DNA from: Hymenoscyphus infarciens
Taxonomy: Eukaryota; Ascomycota; Leotiomycetes; Helotiales; Helotiaceae
Assembly (NCBI GenBank): GCA_001414345.1
Contig: LLCB01000256.1
Coordinates: 23,013-87,012, forward strand
DNA length: 64,000 bases
Direction of reading: 5' to 3'
The notes under the pieces were generated by a model that was not told the origin of the DNA, did not search any database, and was given only the letters and a program-made list of their open reading frames with translations. Within the stretch, counting starts at the first letter, position 1. Each line of letters begins with the position of its first letter. The translations under genes were made by a program, and so were the position numbers. Below are positions 1-14,395 of this stretch, piece by piece.

Positions 1-3000
1 TTCTTTATACTTTTTATCTAGCCTAAGTATAAATCGTTTTCCTTATAATAGTAGTACTTTACCTTATATATAGTATACTAAAGTTTCTTATAAAGTTTAA
101 TATTTTATTAGTAAATAGATTTAACTTCTCTTAGTATAATAGAGTAGATATATATTAAGCTTACTAACTATATTATCCTCTTCTCTTAATTCTTTAAGTT
201 TATATAGACTATTAAAGTCTTCTTTAAACTAGCTTATTATCTTATCTTCTAATACTATATATTTATATTCCCTTTCCTCCTTTATCTTATCTATCTTTAT
301 AATAACTAATCCTAACTTATATATATTATAGTTAAAGTTAGAGTTACTACTTATATTATCTTTACTTTCTCCTTCTTTTACTTAGCTATTCGTTATTAGT
401 TAAATATTAATTATATTTCTACTCTTACTTAATTAGCTTTTTAGCTTAGGCTAGTTATTAGAGCTAGCTTCTTTAGATTCTAAGTAATAGTCTTTAATAC
501 TTAAGAAATTATCTACTTTATAATCTATCTCTCTTTTTAAATCTAATTTAATAAAGTAATAGAATAGCTTCTTACTTTACTTTATTAAAATATAGTTATT
601 TAGTAATAGTTAATCTTCTATAATAGTTATTTATTTAAATATAGATTTAACTTTTAAAATATTACTTATTCTAGCTATATTAAAGGTTATTAAATTTATA
701 AGTTATTCTTAATTATTATAGGTTTATTTTTATATTATAGTAGTATATTTAATCTTAATAATACTTAAGATATTAGTACTTTTACTTTTATCTTTAATCT
801 ATAGCTAGTTTCTATCTATCTTTAATCTACTTAAGAAGTCTTATCTTTTAAGTATTTAATTTAAGGTTAATATTACTTATTATTAAGTAAGAGAAAGGTT
901 ATTATACTTAATTTAAAAGTTTTTAATATATTATAGTAAAGAAAAGTTATATTATATTATAAGATCTTAGGTTAAGCTTAGAAGGGATATATATACACTA
1001 AGCTCTATTTTAAAGCTCTACTTTTTTTTTTCTTAGCTTTAAAAGTAAAGTTTATCTTTTTACTCTTTATTCTCTCTAGATGTCTTATTCCTCTTAACTA
1101 TTTATAACTATAATTCTAAAATACTAATACTTAATCTCTTTATCGTTCTCTATATATTAATATTTTCTACTTTTAAATATCTCTAACTTCTTCTTTAATT
1201 ATATTCTATAATCCTTCTACTACCTAAAAAAGTATATTCTTACTAATATACCTTAATCTCCTCTCTTCTTCTTAAAGAAGGTTTAACCCCTTAACTAAAT
1301 TATATAAGTCTATAGCTTAATCTTACTAGTATTTATTACTTATAAATTCTCTTATTCCTTTATTAAGAGAGTATTTATAAGTATATAATAGATTAAGTAA
1401 GTTCGTTATTTTTAATCTTTACTTTACTAGTATCTTTCCTTTAATAATTATCGCCTTTTACTCTTCTTTACTCTATTTTATTATATATATATAATTTACT
1501 ATAATTAGTTTTAAGTTTTTATTAATTTTTATAATAGTTTTCTAATAGCTAATAATTTAATTATTCTCTAACCTCTTAATAAATTTTTTAATATAATTAA
1601 AGTAATATTTATCTATTAGTTTATATATTATAAGATCCTCTAACTATACTAATATATTATTTATATCTATCTTTCTAACTTAGTATAGTTTTAACTATCT
1701 TAGCTCTAGTTTATAAGAGCGCTAACTATCCTATTATAACCTTTATAATAATACTAGGTTACTAAGTTTTAGTAAAAAGTTCTATATTACTACTACTTCT
1801 ACTATCTTAGTCTACTCTACTAACTATCTCTAATTTACTAATTCTTATATTTTATCTAATATAGTAAGCCTTTCTTTAAGCACTTCTTCTACTAACTAGC
1901 CTACTATTATTATAATAAGTAACTCGATTCCTTCCTCTTATACTACTAGTTCTACTAATACTATCTATAGCTAAGTTTCTACTAGTTAGTTAAATAATAA
2001 GTCTTAAAGGTTTTCTCTAAGTATAAGTTAGGCTAAGGTAAATCTATAAATATATATATCTTTTAACTATAATACTACTTTAATTCTTATATAATACTTA
2101 TTTTACTAGAATATCTTCGCTAGTAAGGCTTATAATTCTACTCTTAAAGCCTCTAAGAATATCTTTATATATACTTCTACTAACTTTATAGATTAAGAGT
2201 ATAATATAGGTATAAAGTATTAGTATACTTTATTCTTAGCTAACTTTATAAGGAATACTCCTCTAGTAAAATAAGTACTATTATTATTATAAGCTGCTCT
2301 TAGCTACTTAAATAGTCTTACTACCTATTATTAAAAACTATATAATATGTTTACTAACGTTATAGCTTATTATAGTTTAAAAGTTACCTACCTTATTATA
2401 TAATTAACTATTAATAGTATAAATCTTACTCTTAACTTTACTACTAGTAAGATAGGACTAATATAATTAAATCCTACTAAATCTTATAATTATAAATATA
2501 AGATTAATATAAGTCCTTTTATTAGCTTAAAAGGTCTTAAGAATTAGTAATTTAAATATAAATAGTAGTATATAGTAATATCCTTAGTTCTAGTAAGCTA
2601 CTAGAATCTTCTAATAGTTCTTCTTAGTATAAGTTTTTTTATAAAGTGTTTATAAGAATTATATAATTACTAAAGTACTACTACTACTTACTCTAGTATA
2701 ATATAGAATACTAGTTTCCTAGCTTATTCTTAAAATACTAATTTTAAATATAATAGTTTATCTCCTTTTAATATTATTAAATTTATAGCTTACTTCTTAG
2801 TAACTTTCTTAAATAATTTAGTTAATATTCTTATATATAGTATAGTATTTATAATTTTATATTCTAAAATATTAGTATATTATAAGATAAACTACTTTAC
2901 TTATTATTCCTTCTTTTCTTAAATTTATTCTTAGATATTATTATAGATTAATTTAGGTCTTAAAGTTCTATCTATCTCTACTTCTTTATTTATAATTTTT

Positions 3001-5390
3001 AATACTATAACTAGGAGAGTAAATTCTTTAAATCCTACTAGATATTAATAAGCTAGGTATTTAATAATTCTAAATAACCTATCTACTATTATTAATAATT
3101 TCCTAGGTATATTAATAATTTTAAAGTTATATTTAATAAGTCTTATTTACTAATAAACAATCTACTCTTTTATATTATTACTTTAAATTACTATTATTAA
3201 AATAGAGTAATTAGTATATACTTTTACTAAGATATTTATTCTTTAAATAAAATAACGTAATTCTTCTAGGCCTAGAAGTACTATATAAGCTTCTTACTTA
3301 GTAGTATAGTACTTTTACTATATTAGTATAAGTTAAAAAGATATAAATATAATAATATTTATTTTAGCTAGTTTTATAAACTTAGCTTCTATCTTAATTA
3401 TACTTTTAAATAGTTAAAAAAGAATACTCTTATAACTAGTCTCTAATATGTTAGTTACTAAGTAATATTATAGATTACTATCTCTAGCTATAATAGTATT
3501 TATATATACCTTCTTTTTTACTCTCTTAAAAGCTTATATATGTTTTTCTAACTACTTAAAGCTAGTAACCTTCTATTACTATTTTACTACTCTTCTTAAT
3601 TAATAGTCTTCTATAATATAGGTTATTAAACTTTTAATAATTATTAAAAGGTTTATATATCCTAGTATATAATCTTTTAAGAATAATAATATAAATAAGA
3701 ATCGTTCTACTTCCTTAGTACTTTTAGAAACCACGTAATCTTAAATCATAGCTAGCTTATTAAGTACTAGCCTTAAGCTCTCTCTAGCTAGCTTCTAATA
3801 TCCTAGATAGTTTAATTTAATAACTATAAATTTTGTCTTAGATAGGCTTAGTATAAGCTTTACCTATACTACTCTTAGGAAGTAGTATTCTCTTAAAAAC
3901 TATATTAAAGTAAAGAAGATCTTTATACCTCTTTAGTTATTATCTATAAAATATAAGAAATAAGTATTCTTACTAATATCTAATAATACTAGTTTAGTAT
4001 TTAGTTCTAGTATTACTAAGTACTCTAAATCTTTTAATTTAGAGTAAGTACCTAGTATCTCTATAAGTCCTTATTCTATTACTTAGTAGTAATACTATCT
4101 TAATATAGTCTAAAAAGTCGTTTTATACTAATAATTCTTAAATAGTTTTATAGCTTAATATCTATTACTAGTATCTAATAAAAACATATATCTTATATCT
4201 AGCTTTATAATTTATTATAAGATAGTTTTCTATTACTTTATTAAATACTATAATTTTATTATAGCTTTATTTACTAAGATATAATTATATACTATTCTTA
4301 TTATATTATTTTTCTTTAGAATTAATTATATTTTTACTAACTAAGAAGATTTATATTAGATAATTACCTTTACTTTTACTAATTTAAGTAGTAACTTCTT
4401 CTAATATTCTATCTTTTTTAATAACTATTTTATAATTAATAACTTTTTTAAAGTATAATTATAATAGATAGGAATTCTATATTTAACTAAGTCTATTTTA
4501 AATATTTTTCTAATATTATTTATAAAGATATTCTTCTATTAAAATAGTAATTTCTATAATATATACCTCTTTTTCTCTATATCTACTAACTCCTCTATTA
4601 TTTTATTTATAATATCTTTAATCTTCTCTTATTCTAGTTTATATAGTTCTTATACTTCTATCTACCTTTTTCTATATTATAAAAGTCTTTTAATAATAGA
4701 GAATCTATAAGTTATATTAAATATATTCTCTTCTTTATCTACCTTCTCTCTCTATATTAAACTTTTAATACTAGCTTTAGTAATTATTTATTAACTTATA
4801 AATATTTCTATTTCATCTTATCTAGTCTACTAAGAGTTTAAAATTTATATTCCTTTATCTATTTTAAATTCTAGTATTTTATTATTAGATAGGTTAGAAT
4901 TTCCTATAATCTTAACTACTTTTTTAAATCTTACTCTTTTTTTTTATAAAATATACTTTAGTACTACTCTAGCTCTATTTTAGTATCTTAGCTATAGATA
5001 GACTATTCCTATAATCTTTACTTTCTACTACTATAGCTTCTTTTAAGAGTTATACTCTAATATTTATTACTTATCTCTAATTTCTCTACTAACTACTTAA
5101 TTTACTTTATAATAGTTTAGTACTAGAATAATAAGAAAGGTTATCTTTATTAAAAGCTATAGTAATACCTAACTATCTTCTCTTCTTTTATAGAGATATA
5201 TATATAGGTTTAGATTTTAGTAATCTAGATATAGATAAGAGTATACTTTTAACTTCTACTATATTTAAGCTACTCTATTTTCCTTCTCTACTATCTAATT
5301 TCTTATTTTATATAGATTTTAGTATTATAGTAAAATAAGGAAAACTTTTTTAGAATTAATAAAGTAACTCTAAAAGCCTCGAAATACGTT
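1..5390 (-). mobile_element. RIP-degraded Ty3/gypsy-type LTR retrotransposon remnant
   Basis: The plus strand is pyrimidine-rich and saturated with TA, with CpA and TpG almost absent, which is the RIP pattern. Read on the minus strand, about 3990-3780 gives a degraded reverse transcriptase segment: F-I-D-N at 3939-3950 (the FIDD catalytic box with one RIP change), then a spaced match ending in SKTKF and N-Y-L-G-Y (about 3798-3830), the usual RT thumb signature of Ty3/gypsy elements. Several stops fall where Gln or Trp codons would be expected, as RIP produces. Integrase and RNase H should lie at lower coordinates, but I could not read them with confidence. I found no LTR pair, so both ends are approximate. 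The strand bias flips near 5390. Confidence 0.6.
3780..3990 (-). pseudogene. gypsy reverse transcriptase fragment (RIP-killed)
   Basis: Minus-strand translation shows the F-I-D-N box, then roughly 55 residues later S-K-T-K-F and L-N-Y-L-G-Y, in the order and spacing of the palm-thumb junction of Ty3/gypsy RT. Stops replace likely Gln/Trp codons at several places. There is no open reading frame, so the copy is inactive. Confidence 0.6.
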
Positions 5391-6429
5391 TAGACGATCG
5401 TTAGACGGTCTAGAAAGAGACTAAAGCATCTTATAATTATGCTAAATAATTATAGTAGTAGTAGTAGTAGGAAAAAGAGAGGCTTATAAAGAGCTCCTAT
5501 TCCTCTCTCTAGAGTACTAGTAACTAATAAAGATAGTATAATAAACTAAGGAGAGTAGAGTATAAGAGGATAGAAAGGAGTATTAGACTATATAGATATA
5601 ATAGAGAAGGGCTTAATCTAAATAATACTTAACTTAGTAATAGAGAAAAGGAGTATTAAAGTAATTATTAAAGTAGTAAGAAAAGTACTTAAGTATAAGA
5701 GAACTAAGAAGAGAGGGGATAATATAATTATATATAGAATTCTAAGAGAGGAGCTTACTATTATAGTTAAGAGAATAAGAGGAATAAAAGAGCGTAGCCT
5801 AACGTAGGTAAAGAGAGCTAGAACTAGAGGACTATAGAGAGGGGTAGTAACTATACTATAAAGGGAATATATAGTACTAGCTAAATATATAAAAGAGATT
5901 ATAGTCTAAGTAATAAGGATAGATAAAGAGAAGAATAAGCTATTACTAAAGAAGGTAATTAGAGCTATAAATATAAGTAGATATAGAATAAGAGTAATAG
6001 TAGCTTAAAAGCTCTAGAGTAGAGATATTATAATAAGGTTTAAAAAAGAGAAGTAAGTAGAACATATATAAGACAATAGCTAAGTAAAGAAGGTATTTAG
6101 ATAAAAAATAGTAGTAGTAGTAAGAATACTAGTAGTACTTATAAAAAGAGCCTTAGTAAATATACTTAAGAATAAGATAGAGAGTATACTATAAAGTATC
6201 TCTTAAGCCTCTAGTATAAGGATACTAAAGATTATATAATAAGGAAATAGATATAGAGAGCGTTAAAGATAGAAGAGACTAGCTAAAAAGAACTATATTC
6301 TTAAAGTAGTAATAATAGAGGAAGTAAAAAGGCTATATATAAGAGGAATACTATAAAAGGTATAATACTTCTTATATAAAAGATATACCTTAGAGGTAGT
6401 AGTATAAAGGTGCTATAAGTACTAAAAGT

Positions 6430-6620
6430 AGAGGTATATAGTACACTTCTATAAATAAGATAAGAAGTACGTCTAGTATACGTATAAGAGGTATAAAGAG
6501 AGTAAGGAAGAGTACCTTAGTAAGAAGGACCTAAAAGAATACCTAGTAAAGTATAAGAATTATAAAAAAGAACACCTAGTATTTATAAAGGAGTACTATA
6601 TAAGAGAGTAATATTATAGG
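6430..6620 (+). pseudogene. LINE ORF1 zinc-knuckle region (RIP-killed)
   Basis: Plus-strand translation contains Y-x2-Y-x4-H-x4-Y (K-Y-K-N-Y-K-K-E-H segment, about 6550-6600), which is a C-x2-C-x4-H-x4-C knuckle with TGT/TGC changed to TAT/TAC by G-to-A RIP. A second, weaker knuckle lies just upstream. Paired knuckles at the end of ORF1 are normal for Tad-type LINEs. Confidence 0.5.
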
Positions 6621-6989
6621 TAAGTAAGAGAATAATATCTTAATAAGATAACTACGTTTATAAACTTATAAAGACTCTTAAAGAAGAGTAAGATAAGAAC
6701 ACCTTACTTATTTACTTTTAACTAGAAAGAGAGCTTATAAAGCTTAAAAAAGAGGTAGAGATAAAGATCTATACTAGAGAGGCTAATAGATATAAATAAA
6801 GTAAGATATATAAATAGTAGTAACCTAACCTAGTTCTTAAGAAGGCTAAGGAGCTCTCTTAGTATAATAAGGGATCTAAATAGAGAAGAAATAGAAGTAA
6901 CCTAAACCCTACTTATAAGACTACTATAAGTATAATAGTACTATACTAGAATATAAGGAAGATACTAGAAGCTCTTAATATAGCTCTAA

Positions 6990-7560
6990 ATCATAAAGAG
7001 GAATATAATATATTAGTAATCTAAGAACTAGTATAGAATAGTATAAGAGACTCTCTTAGCTACTTCTTAAGCTTAAGATATAATATAATCTAGTTAAATA
7101 AAGTAGTAGTACTCTTTATATATAAAAGATACTTAAAAGTAAGCTAGATATATACTATAGATAAGAACTAGGTAAGTATAATAATAGAAGAGAGAGTAGA
7201 TAAGATAATAGTCTACTTAGTCTATAACTTATAGATAGAGTAGATACTAATTAAGGACATACTCTAGTAAGTAAGACTAAGAAGAGCACTTATAATAGGT
7301 AACTTAAATACTTACTACTCTTTATAAGATATATATAAGAGATATAATAAGAATATAGACCTCGTCTTTAAACTCGCTATACTATAGATACTAGAAAGAG
7401 ATATACTCTATAATAAAGCTATATAGAGAAGAGAGGGCTCCTATAACTCTATAATTAACCTTGTCTTCTCTACTAAGAATATAATAACCTAGTAAAGGTC
7501 TTTAGACCTACTAGGATTAGACTATATAGCTTAACTTCTTATAATAAAAGTAAGAGGAGA
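6990..7560 (+). pseudogene. LINE endonuclease domain (RIP-killed)
   Basis: At about 7002-7035 the frame reads N-I-L-V-I-*-E-L, the D-I-L-x-I-Q-E-P motif that opens LINE EEP endonucleases, with CAA (Gln) turned into TAA. At about 7295-7330 it reads G-N-L-N-T-Y-Y-S-L-*-D, the G-D-F-N-x-H-H-x-x-W-D motif after RIP. Spacing between the two (roughly 95 codons) fits the family. Confidence 0.62.
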
Positions 7561-8699
7561 GGGAAAGGTACTATAAGCGCCTAGATTTAGCTAGAGACTA
7601 ATAAATAAGATCCTAGTTAAAGTAGAAGCCTCTTACTTAGAAATACTTATAATCTAAGATATATAAGAACTTAAGAAGGTAGTATAAAGACTTATAGAAG
7701 ACCTTTAAAAGATAGTAAAAGCCTTAATACTACTTTAGAAGCTAGATAGAGAGAGAGTATAGCTCTAGTAGAATATAGAGGTTAAAGAAGCGTTAAGGAA
7801 GGTAAAGAGATATAAAAGGACCTAGAAAGAGTACTAAATAAGGAGCTCGAGGTAGTAACTTAATAATACTCTTTAAAAACTCTAAATAGTTAGTAAAAAG
7901 GCGAAGATAAAGAGCTAGAGAAGAGTACTAGTAGAGGTAGTAAAGGATAAAAGGAAACTCTAAATACTTAAGAAATAAGTATATCTTAAAAGATATATAA
8001 GACTAGAAGTACTAATACTACTAATACTTATATTACTTAATAGAATAAAAGATAAGACCTACTAAGAGAAGACTTATATCCTTATAGAAAAGTTCTTCCT
8101 AGAGTTAATAGCTAACTACTTAAACGTTCCTAATAGAGACTAGAATACTAAGAGCTTCTCTAGAAGGTACTTAGTAAGCTAATATATAACTAAGAAGTAT
8201 ATTAAGATAGTTATAAGATTAGTATTATAGAAAGTGCTAGGATTTAATATACTAGTAAATAGCTTCTTAAAAGCTTATAATAAACTGCTTTATAAAGTAC
8301 TTATTATAATAGTAGAAGTAAGCTTCTACTTATAATACTTCCTATTCTACTTCTATTATATAAAGGTAGTAGTACTAAGAAAACTAGGTAAAATAACTAA
8401 GGAGTAGAGTAAGACAGAGGCCTACTAGCTAATAGTACTACTCTTAACTATAAGTAAGATCCTTAAAAAAGTAATAGTATAAAGGCTTATATAGCTTATA
8501 AAGGAAATAATAATACTACTAGAGCTATAAATAAGTAACTAGAAGTACTAAAATATAGAGCTAGTAATTAGAATAATAATAAAGAGTATATATATAGTAT
8601 AGGAAAATAAGAGCTATATATCCCTAGCCTAACTAGATATAGTAAGAGCTTTTAACTAAGTAGACTATATATAGCTACTTTATATATTAAAGAAGAAGA

Positions 8700-9540
8700 A
8701 GGTTCTATAATAAGTAGTAATATAGATAGAGAGCTTCCTCTTTAGATAAAGGGCTATACTATTCTTTAATAAACGATTAGTAAATAAAAGAGACCTTAAA
8801 TAAGGTATCTTATAAGAATTAATACTATTATTAATACTATTTATCCTCTTTGTCTTAATACTATATAAGAACCTAGTAAGAATTAATAAGCTTATTATAG
8901 TAGGCTTTATAGATAATATAAATCTACTTATAATATTAAAAAGCATAGTAGTAAACTATAGAATACTTAAGATAGCTTAAAGAGTATATAATAAGTAGAT
9001 AAATAAATAAGAGATAGCTTTTAGCTTAGAAAAGATAGTACTTATATACTTTATAAGAATAAGAGTATTATAAAGAGAGATAGTTTAATTTAAAGAGATA
9101 AGGCTTATACTAGTTAAATATATAAGGTTCTTAAGAGTAGAGCTTAATAAGAAACTAAACTAGAAGGTATACTAAGAAAGAGTTTAGAAGAAGCTTATAA
9201 TATAAACCTTTATACTTATAAAGCTTACTAGAAAAACGTAGAGAGTAGACTACTACTAAGTAAGATAGATATATATAGTAGTAATAAGGAGTATAATAGT
9301 ATATAAAGCGTCGATGTAGTACTATACTATACTAAAAGGAGGGAATATAAAGAGAATAGTAAGAAGCTTTCTTATATAATAATTAAGATACCTATAAGTA
9401 GTAATAAGAGTATATAAAGCTACTCTAGTTTAGAACCTAGAAGTTAAAGTAAACTATATACTAATTAACCTATATCTTAACCTATAAGTAGCTGCTTTTA
9501 AGAGAAAGTTCTAAAAGTCTAAGCTAGAGAAACTAATCTA
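8700..9540 (+). pseudogene. LINE reverse transcriptase and C-terminal region (RIP-killed)
   Basis: At about 8788-8860 the frame reads R-D-L-K-*-G-I-L-*, the G-x-P-Q-G-S-P-x-S RT box with Gln and other codons RIP-altered. At 8906-8929 it reads F-I-D-N-I-N-L-L, the F-V-D-D-T-N-L-L catalytic box. Further on (about 9395-9475) a stretch matching the A-Y-x-A-T-P ... L-E-A-E ... D-L-Y-L region of fungal Tad LINEs can be followed. An open frame on the opposite strand at 8680-8946 is only its shadow. Confidence 0.7.
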
Positions 9541-10540
9541 GAACACCTATAAATATATAGTAATATAACTAAAAAGGAGAAAGAGAGGTAAACTAATAAA
9601 GATAGAGAAGGTAATACTATACTTATAAAAAGTAAGGTAGAAGTAAAAAGAGAAGTAGAGAGTAAGAGAAGTAGGATTTAAGTATAATATTATACTTATA
9701 GAATAGAAGAACTACTTAAAGACTTAAAAAAGAAGGACTTAAAAGAGGAACCTAATATAATATATAGAAGCGTTAAATAAAGTAGACCTAGATAAGTAAG
9801 AGTTATAAAAGGTCTATAAAAGGCTTACTAAGATAAAGAGCTCGCTACTTATCTAAGTATAAATAAAGATAATAAGACTAAACACCTTCCTCTTTATAAG
9901 AAAAGTACTAAACTAGGTTATATTATAGTATATTTATATAAGTAGTAGAGAGATAGTAGAATACCTAGTCCTATTTTACTAAGACATTCTATAAGAAAGA
10001 GACATACTTATAAGAGCTCTAAAAAAGAGGATTAGGGATCTATAAGAGCTAAGAGAGGTACTAGTAGATAGGAAACTAGTATTAAGAGTAACTACTTAGC
10101 TACTTAGACTAGAGAGACTCTAAGAGTATAAGCTAGTACTAGAATTACTTAAAGAGAGAGAGGAGAGTAAGGAAGAGGTAAAAGAAAGAGAGGAATAGAA
10201 AGAGAAAGCCGAGGTATACTAGAAGATAAGACCTTAGCTCTAATAATTCTAGAGGTAAATATACCTCTTATACTACTAATATATACCTTAGTAGGTTAAA
10301 TATACTAACTTATTATACCTCTCTACTATATTACTAAGTTAGAGAGATAAGCTTCGAATAGATAGTAGTAGGAACTAAAGAAAAGGAGAATCGTACTTAT
10401 AAGAAAGCTTAAGAAGCGAAGAAGAATAAGCTAAAAGACTATATAAACTAGAACAGAAGATATACTACTTGCTCTTAGAGCTCGGCCTATAGCCTACGTA
10501 GCGTAAGAATAATAATAATAATAATAGTATTATAGTAATA

Positions 10541-13500
10541 GATAGTTATATCTTCTACTAAGACCTTAACTCTTCTATTCTCTTCTTAACCCTCGTTCTC
10601 CTCTTTCTATTATATAGCTAAGATTAATTTAAAGCTATTTTAATAGGCTTTATAAAGTAACTCTCTACCTTCTTCTATATATTTACTAACTACTAATTAT
10701 TTAATAATAATTATATTAAAAGTATTTTATCTTAATTTCTTAATTATTCTAAGACGTCTTATAAAAGGACTAAATTCTTATACCTTTCTTTAAAATATTA
10801 TATCTTAATAGATAATTATATTCTAGGTTCTAATACTTTTCCTTCTAATCCTCTCTTTTCTAGCTAGACTTTATCTTTATAAGTAGAGGCTAGGCTCTCT
10901 ACTTATAGTTGACTTTTAAACTAAACTATAGTCCTATTATTATAAATCGTCTAATTATTAGTAAATCGGCGCTAGCTAGAGTACTAGCTTCTAGAAGTTT
11001 ATTTCTATCTTTATATTCTTATTTAATCTTATTTTATAATTCTTTAAATATCTAATTAACTATTTCTTTATTCTTAGAATCTACTTCCTTAGTATATTCT
11101 TTAGTAACTTAGGCTAATACCTATATAGTTATATTATAGATATATTATATTATATCTTAAATTTCTACCTTATATATATAGACGATTTTTCTAACTATAG
11201 ATAATTTATTATATAAAACGTTTAAATTAGTAACTACTTAAAAGACTTCGATCCTCTTAGTTAAGATAGTGTTCTTAAGCTCTTTATATTTACTTTCCTT
11301 TATCTTAATCTAATATTTCCTATTCTTATAATCTCTTATAATTCTATAATCTTATATCTACTATTAACTTAGTAATAGTAAATATAAGGTTCTATCTAAG
11401 ATAAGATATATATTAATAACTCTATTAATACTATTAATATATATATTAAAGTAGATAAAGTATTCTAATAAGTAAAGTATTATATTAGCTACTTTAATTA
11501 TAATTAAATAGTCTAGTCTTAACTTATACTCTAAATTCTATACTACTAATTCTAGTATAAGGTTAATAATAGAACCTCTATTTAATAATACTTAATTTAA
11601 ATTATAAATTCCTTTCTAATTAATATAAGATTATACTACTACTTATATATAAAAGTTATATACTTTCTTAGTTAAGAATAGAGTTAATTCGTTTTCTAGC
11701 TAGTCTAAGTATTTACTATTAGTTATCTTCTATATTCTTTTAATTATTTTAGTAAGTACTATAGTTATTATATTAGTATCTTTAACTTAGAAAACGTCGA
11801 TAGTATAGCTATCTCCTAGTAGCCTAGCTTTTATAAGGTTAGATTTAGGTTTAAGTTTAAGTAGTCTTATAAGTTTAAATCTATTCTTAGAAGACTAATT
11901 ATAAAGCTAAAGTAAAGATATCTTAAGCTTTATATTTACTAACATATTAGCTAGAGAAAAGTCCTCTTATCCTATTATACTTATAATAAGTTACTTAGCT
12001 TTCTTTATTACTATCTTCTTTTTTAGACTAGGAGTAAGAGGTTAAGGTAATAGCTCTTATATAAGTATAGTATCTTCTATAATATTATCTTTATATTCTT
12101 TAACTATAAGTATTCTATGTTTTCCTTTCTTAGTCGGTCTACTAGAAGGTTCTATAGAAAAGATACTACTTAAGATCCTTATACTTAACTACTTTTCTAC
12201 TACTAATACTTTAACTTCTTATAATTATACTAGAGTTAATATATTTACTAGTACTTATATTTCTACCTTTGTTCTATATATATATCCTCTATTATAGACT
12301 ATATCTAAATCTCTAGTATTCTACTTATTAATAGTAGAATTAGATATATTAACTATTTACTTTAGTAGTACTTAAGTAACTATAGCACTATCTAATATTA
12401 ATCTACTCTAAATTATCTAAGTTTCTTAGCTAACTATTAGATTATTACCTATTACTAATTATCTAAAGCTAGCTCTATCTTAATTTATCTACTAGAGTCT
12501 AATACTATAATAATTTCTTATATTATTTAAAAAGAGTTATCTCTTTTAATTTTCTTAGAACTAGTAACCTTATAGGTTTTATTAGAAGTATTAGTTTTAA
12601 TTATAGTAAAGCTCTACTATATAAGCTTATATTATATAATTTTAATTCTATTTATCTTATTATTTCTATTATTTAGCTTTTAATAACTATTTAGATAAAG
12701 GGGTTTTATAGTTTCTAGAACTATAACCTTCCTTTCTATAAGTATAGTATATAAATAGCTTTCTTAGACTAAACTAAGTATTAGGTCTAAGAATAAAAGC
12801 TATATTAATACTAACTAGTACTATGTTTCTATTTCCTCTTTAGAGAGGAATTCGATTTTAGCTCTAAGAGGCTAGAGTCTACTTTATAAGAAAGTTAATA
12901 AGAGCTTCTATAATAGCTATATAATAATTATTCTTTTCTTAATCTATTTTTATAAACTTCTATATTTAACTAAATTCTAGTTATAATCCTAAGTTATCTA
13001 CTTCTAAATATATATTAGCTACCTCTACTACTCTTAAGTTATAGTTATCTAATCTTTTAATAGTAGCTTTTATATTTTAGATTAAGGATTTAATCTTAAT
13101 AATTCTTAATATTACTTTATTAGAATAAACTACTATTCTTATTAGTCCTTTATTAAGTCCTTTAATAGCTTACTTATATAGCTAGGCTTCTATAGTATTA
13201 AGTAAATCCTACTTAATATCTTATATTTCTATATAGTACTTATAAAGAGAGCGTCTATTCTAACTTAAGAATATTATCTTATCTACTACTAATTCTACTT
13301 TATCTTTTCTATTCTTCTAAGGAAATCTATTAATTAATAAAGCTTTTAACTTTTTAAAATCTCTTTTAATAGCTTATAAGAGGTCTTAAACATGTTTAGT
13401 AGCCTCTTTATAATAATTAGATATTATAATTAAAGACTTCTCTTCTTTTAGTATAACTAGATTATTATAATTAGCTTTTATAGCATATTTTATAAAAGTT

Positions 13501-14395
13501 AAGAATATTTCTACGTCTTTATATAGTAAACCGTAGAATAGTAGAATTAATACTATAGACGATATATTTAACTTAGTAGCGATTTTCCTCTAAAATAGTA
13601 AGAGAGTATTTCTAACTATAGCTAAGTTTCCTTTCTCTACTAGTAACAAGTCTAACGTAATAGATATTTCTATTAAGAATTCTTAGATAGCTTATTCTAA
13701 GAGTATTAGCTATACTTTTATACTCTACTTAGGTACTAGTAAACTCTTACTTCTAAAATATATATTAGCTATTAGTCTCTTATCTTTAGAATCGAATTAT
13801 AGTAGTATAAGAGATTCTAAGTTAGACTTTATAGAGTATAAGCTATTATAAGAAGGTTCTTTAAATTTATTAAAAGGAGTTTCTTTAAATAGTAATCTAT
13901 CTTTAGTTAATATAAATAAAGTTAAGAGACTATTTATTAAAAGAGAAGATAGCTTTTTAAGAGTATAGTAGTAGATTATTTTCTTCTTTCTACTTTATAT
14001 AGAAGTCGCGTCTATATATAGTTCTAAGAGCTAAAGTAATTACCTTTAATAATACTTATAGATTTTAAATATCTTTGTTATTTATAGTATTATAAATATA
14101 TACTATTCTATTAGTTTTAATATTCTAATATACCTTATATATACTTTTTCTATAATAATAGATATCTAATATTATAAGTAGATTTAAGGGTTTCTAGTAC
14201 TAATGTCTAATTCCTTAATTTAGAGGATAAAATTTCGATTTTAGAGTTAATAGACTAATATGTTTATTAGATAATTTAGAGATTTATTACCTTACTAAGG
14301 ATACTATTTATATAGTAGTAGCTTAGTATCTAGAGATAGGGGTTAAAGTATTATATTATATAGTAATAATAAAAGAGGAGACTAGCTATAAGAGG
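10541..14395. repeat. RIP-mutated repeat block, family not identified
   Basis: The composition is pyrimidine-rich on the plus strand, so any coding strand was probably minus. RIP is strong. Short minus-strand stretches (about 10980-10800) read as a low-complexity, Lys/Arg/Ser-rich protein that could be a gag, but no RT, integrase or transposase motif was found. It could be the 5' part of the gypsy element, separated from it by the LINE; that is a guess. The block ends abruptly at about 14395, where normal base composition starts. Confidence 0.45.

Larger units (their letters stand above)
5440..10530 (+). mobile_element. RIP-degraded Tad-like LINE (non-LTR retrotransposon)
   Basis: The plus strand is purine-rich and RIP-mutated. 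Reading forward gives, in order: gag-type zinc knuckles (about 6430-6610), an apurinic-type endonuclease (about 6990-7560), reverse transcriptase (about 8700-9050) and the downstream region typical of fungal Tad-clade LINEs (about 9240-9540). The element stops near an AAT-repeat run at 10508-10530, which may be its 3' tail. No LTRs were seen. The order ORF1, EN, RT and the motif forms support the Tad/I group rather than L1. Every domain is crossed by stops at former Gln/Trp codons, so it is dead. The 5' limit is set only by the flip in strand composition. Confidence 0.72.

Noticed and set aside
8680..8946. Minus-strand open frame of 88 codons in the LINE
   Set aside because: It lies opposite the reverse transcriptase boxes; its openness is a by-product of RIP composition, and the plus strand carries the readable domain.
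1..14395. Mitochondrial DNA as explanation for the AT-rich sequence
   Set aside because: The sequence lacks mitochondrial genes, contains nuclear LINE and gypsy remnants, and shows CpA/TpG loss specific to RIP.
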